A stretch of 21,693 nt of DNA from Candidatus Melainabacteria bacterium (GTDB lineage Bacteria; Cyanobacteriota; Vampirovibrionia; Gastranaerophilales; Gastranaerophilaceae), in contig QHMG01000019.1 in the NCBI GenBank assembly GCA_003258725.1, positions 1 through 21,693 of the forward strand, written 5' to 3'. The translations under genes were made by a program, and so were the position numbers. Positions 21,463-21,693 of the stretch are shown here, piece by piece (position 1 is the stretch's first letter; the number at the start of each line of letters is the position of its first letter). The notes under the pieces are model-generated. The model made no database searches, had not been told where the DNA came from, and worked only from the letters and a program-made list of their open reading frames with translations.

Positions 21463-21578
21463 TGTCATTCTGAACTTGTTTGACAAAGTGAACAGGCGAA
21501 GTATGAGCCTTGTGAGCCTGTCCCCCGTGTGGCAGAATCTCTAAGTTCTTGAGACCCTGAAATAAATTCAGGGTGACA
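21463..21578. repeat. Composite REP-like palindromic element with inserted 51 bp
   Basis: The outer ends TGTCATTCTGAACTTG and CAGGGTGACA are inverted relatives, each half of a hairpin of the type G-stem-AYAAR-stem-GACA. The right hairpin (copy C) is intact: ACCCTGAA/TTCAGGGT around ATAAA. The left hairpin is split. TGTCATTCTGAACTTGTTT (21463-21481) and CAGAATC (21533-21539) would pair as one unit, but 51 bases (21482-21532) intervene. This type of intergenic palindrome is widespread in bacteria. Confidence 0.75.
21482..21532. repeat. 51-bp insert with its own inverted repeat inside the palindrome
   Basis: Removing these bases rejoins the TTCTGAACTTGTTT and CAGAATC arms into a regular hairpin. 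The insert contains ACAGGC and GCCTGT as inverted arms (within about 21491-21521) and ends in CCCCCGTGTGG. It could be a smaller mobile palindrome or a replication slip. Confidence 0.5.
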
Positions 21579-21619
21579 TATTTATTTATATTGTGTGCTG
21601 AATGCAGAAGAAAAATTGA

Positions 21620-21693
21620 TTAAGCAATAAAGTTTGAACCCATCATTGAAGCACCGTGGAAGAAAGATTCTTTCATAATACCTCTTAATGATT
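21620..21693 (-). CDS. C-terminal end of a gene cut by the window edge
   Basis: The last 23 codons and the TAA stop (21620-21622) are visible. The protein ends GIMKESFFHGASMMGSNFIA. The frame is open to the window edge and the terminator at 21276-21291 lies downstream in the right direction, which supports it being a real gene. Too little is present to assign a family. Confidence 0.55.
   Translation of the reverse strand, partial: SLRGIMKESFFHGASMMGSNFIA

Larger units (their letters stand above)
21253..21619. other. Gene-free stretch at the right end
   Basis: It contains the terminator at 21276-21291, a short GA run near 21312-21322 and the REP-like element at 21463-21578. The open frame at 21344-21544 runs through the repeat and has no ribosome binding site. 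I see no other gene. Confidence 0.6.

Noticed and set aside
21344..21544. Plus-strand open frame of 66 codons near the right end
   Set aside because: It runs through the REP-like repeat, has no ribosome binding site and its product is Phe/Leu-rich with no recognisable start.
1..21693. CRISPR array, insertion sequence or prophage
   Set aside because: There are no regularly spaced repeats, and no transposase, integrase or phage structural gene was recognised. The repeats present are palindromic elements and one tandem duplication.

Overview
This is an AT-rich window with short intergenic gaps, strong AAGGAG-type ribosome binding sites and standard stop codons. Several proteins have the look of gut Candidatus Gastranaerophilales (Vampirovibrionia/Melainabacteria, the non-photosynthetic sister lineage of Cyanobacteria). 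Examples are a protein starting MGLAASQARLL, proteins with N-termini such as MNIQPITSVKAPVFTGK, and many short lineage-specific proteins of unknown function. The assignment rests on recognition, not on a search. RecA is the only universal marker here.

Layout. 1-1484: two divergent lineage-specific genes, each behind a near-consensus sigma-28 (FliA-type) promoter. 1580-3648 (minus): an unknown protein translationally coupled to a stand-alone LuxR-type helix-turn-helix protein, then a DegT-family sugar aminotransferase. 3870-5904 (plus): an NAD-dependent sugar epimerase overlapping a GT4-type glycosyltransferase. 6102-6714: a 56-codon small gene, a REP-like hairpin, a 99-bp tandem duplication and a tRNA-Lys(CTT). 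6788-9788 (minus): a glycosyltransferase broken by a frameshift, UDP-glucose 6-dehydrogenase and a hexapeptide acetyltransferase. With the plus-strand pair and the aminotransferase, these make a plausible surface-polysaccharide set: nucleotide-sugar oxidation, epimerisation, amination, glycosyl transfer and acetylation.

9998-15454 (minus) is the most unusual part. It holds two tandem paralogous HELGH zinc metalloprotease-like proteins of about 600 aa, a membrane-anchored Hsp20-like protein, and two small proteins with a disordered N-terminus, one membrane helix and a basic tail. At least three of these genes have their own terminator, so this is a neighbourhood and not one operon. 15567-17222 is a polytopic GT-C-like membrane glycosyltransferase. 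17344-17679 is a third lineage-specific gene behind a sigma-28-like promoter. 17907-18566 is an unknown, probably beta-rich protein.

18759-20294 (minus) is recA, cotranscribed behind a MerR-like helix-turn-helix/coiled-coil gene. 20545-21252 is a secreted protein of unknown function. The right end holds a composite REP-like palindrome with a 51-bp insertion and the 3' end of another gene.

The strongest leads are the sigma-28-like promoters on unrelated unknown genes, the duplicated zincins, the homopolymer frameshift that splits the glycosyltransferase, and the dispersed hairpin element whose stems covary between copies.
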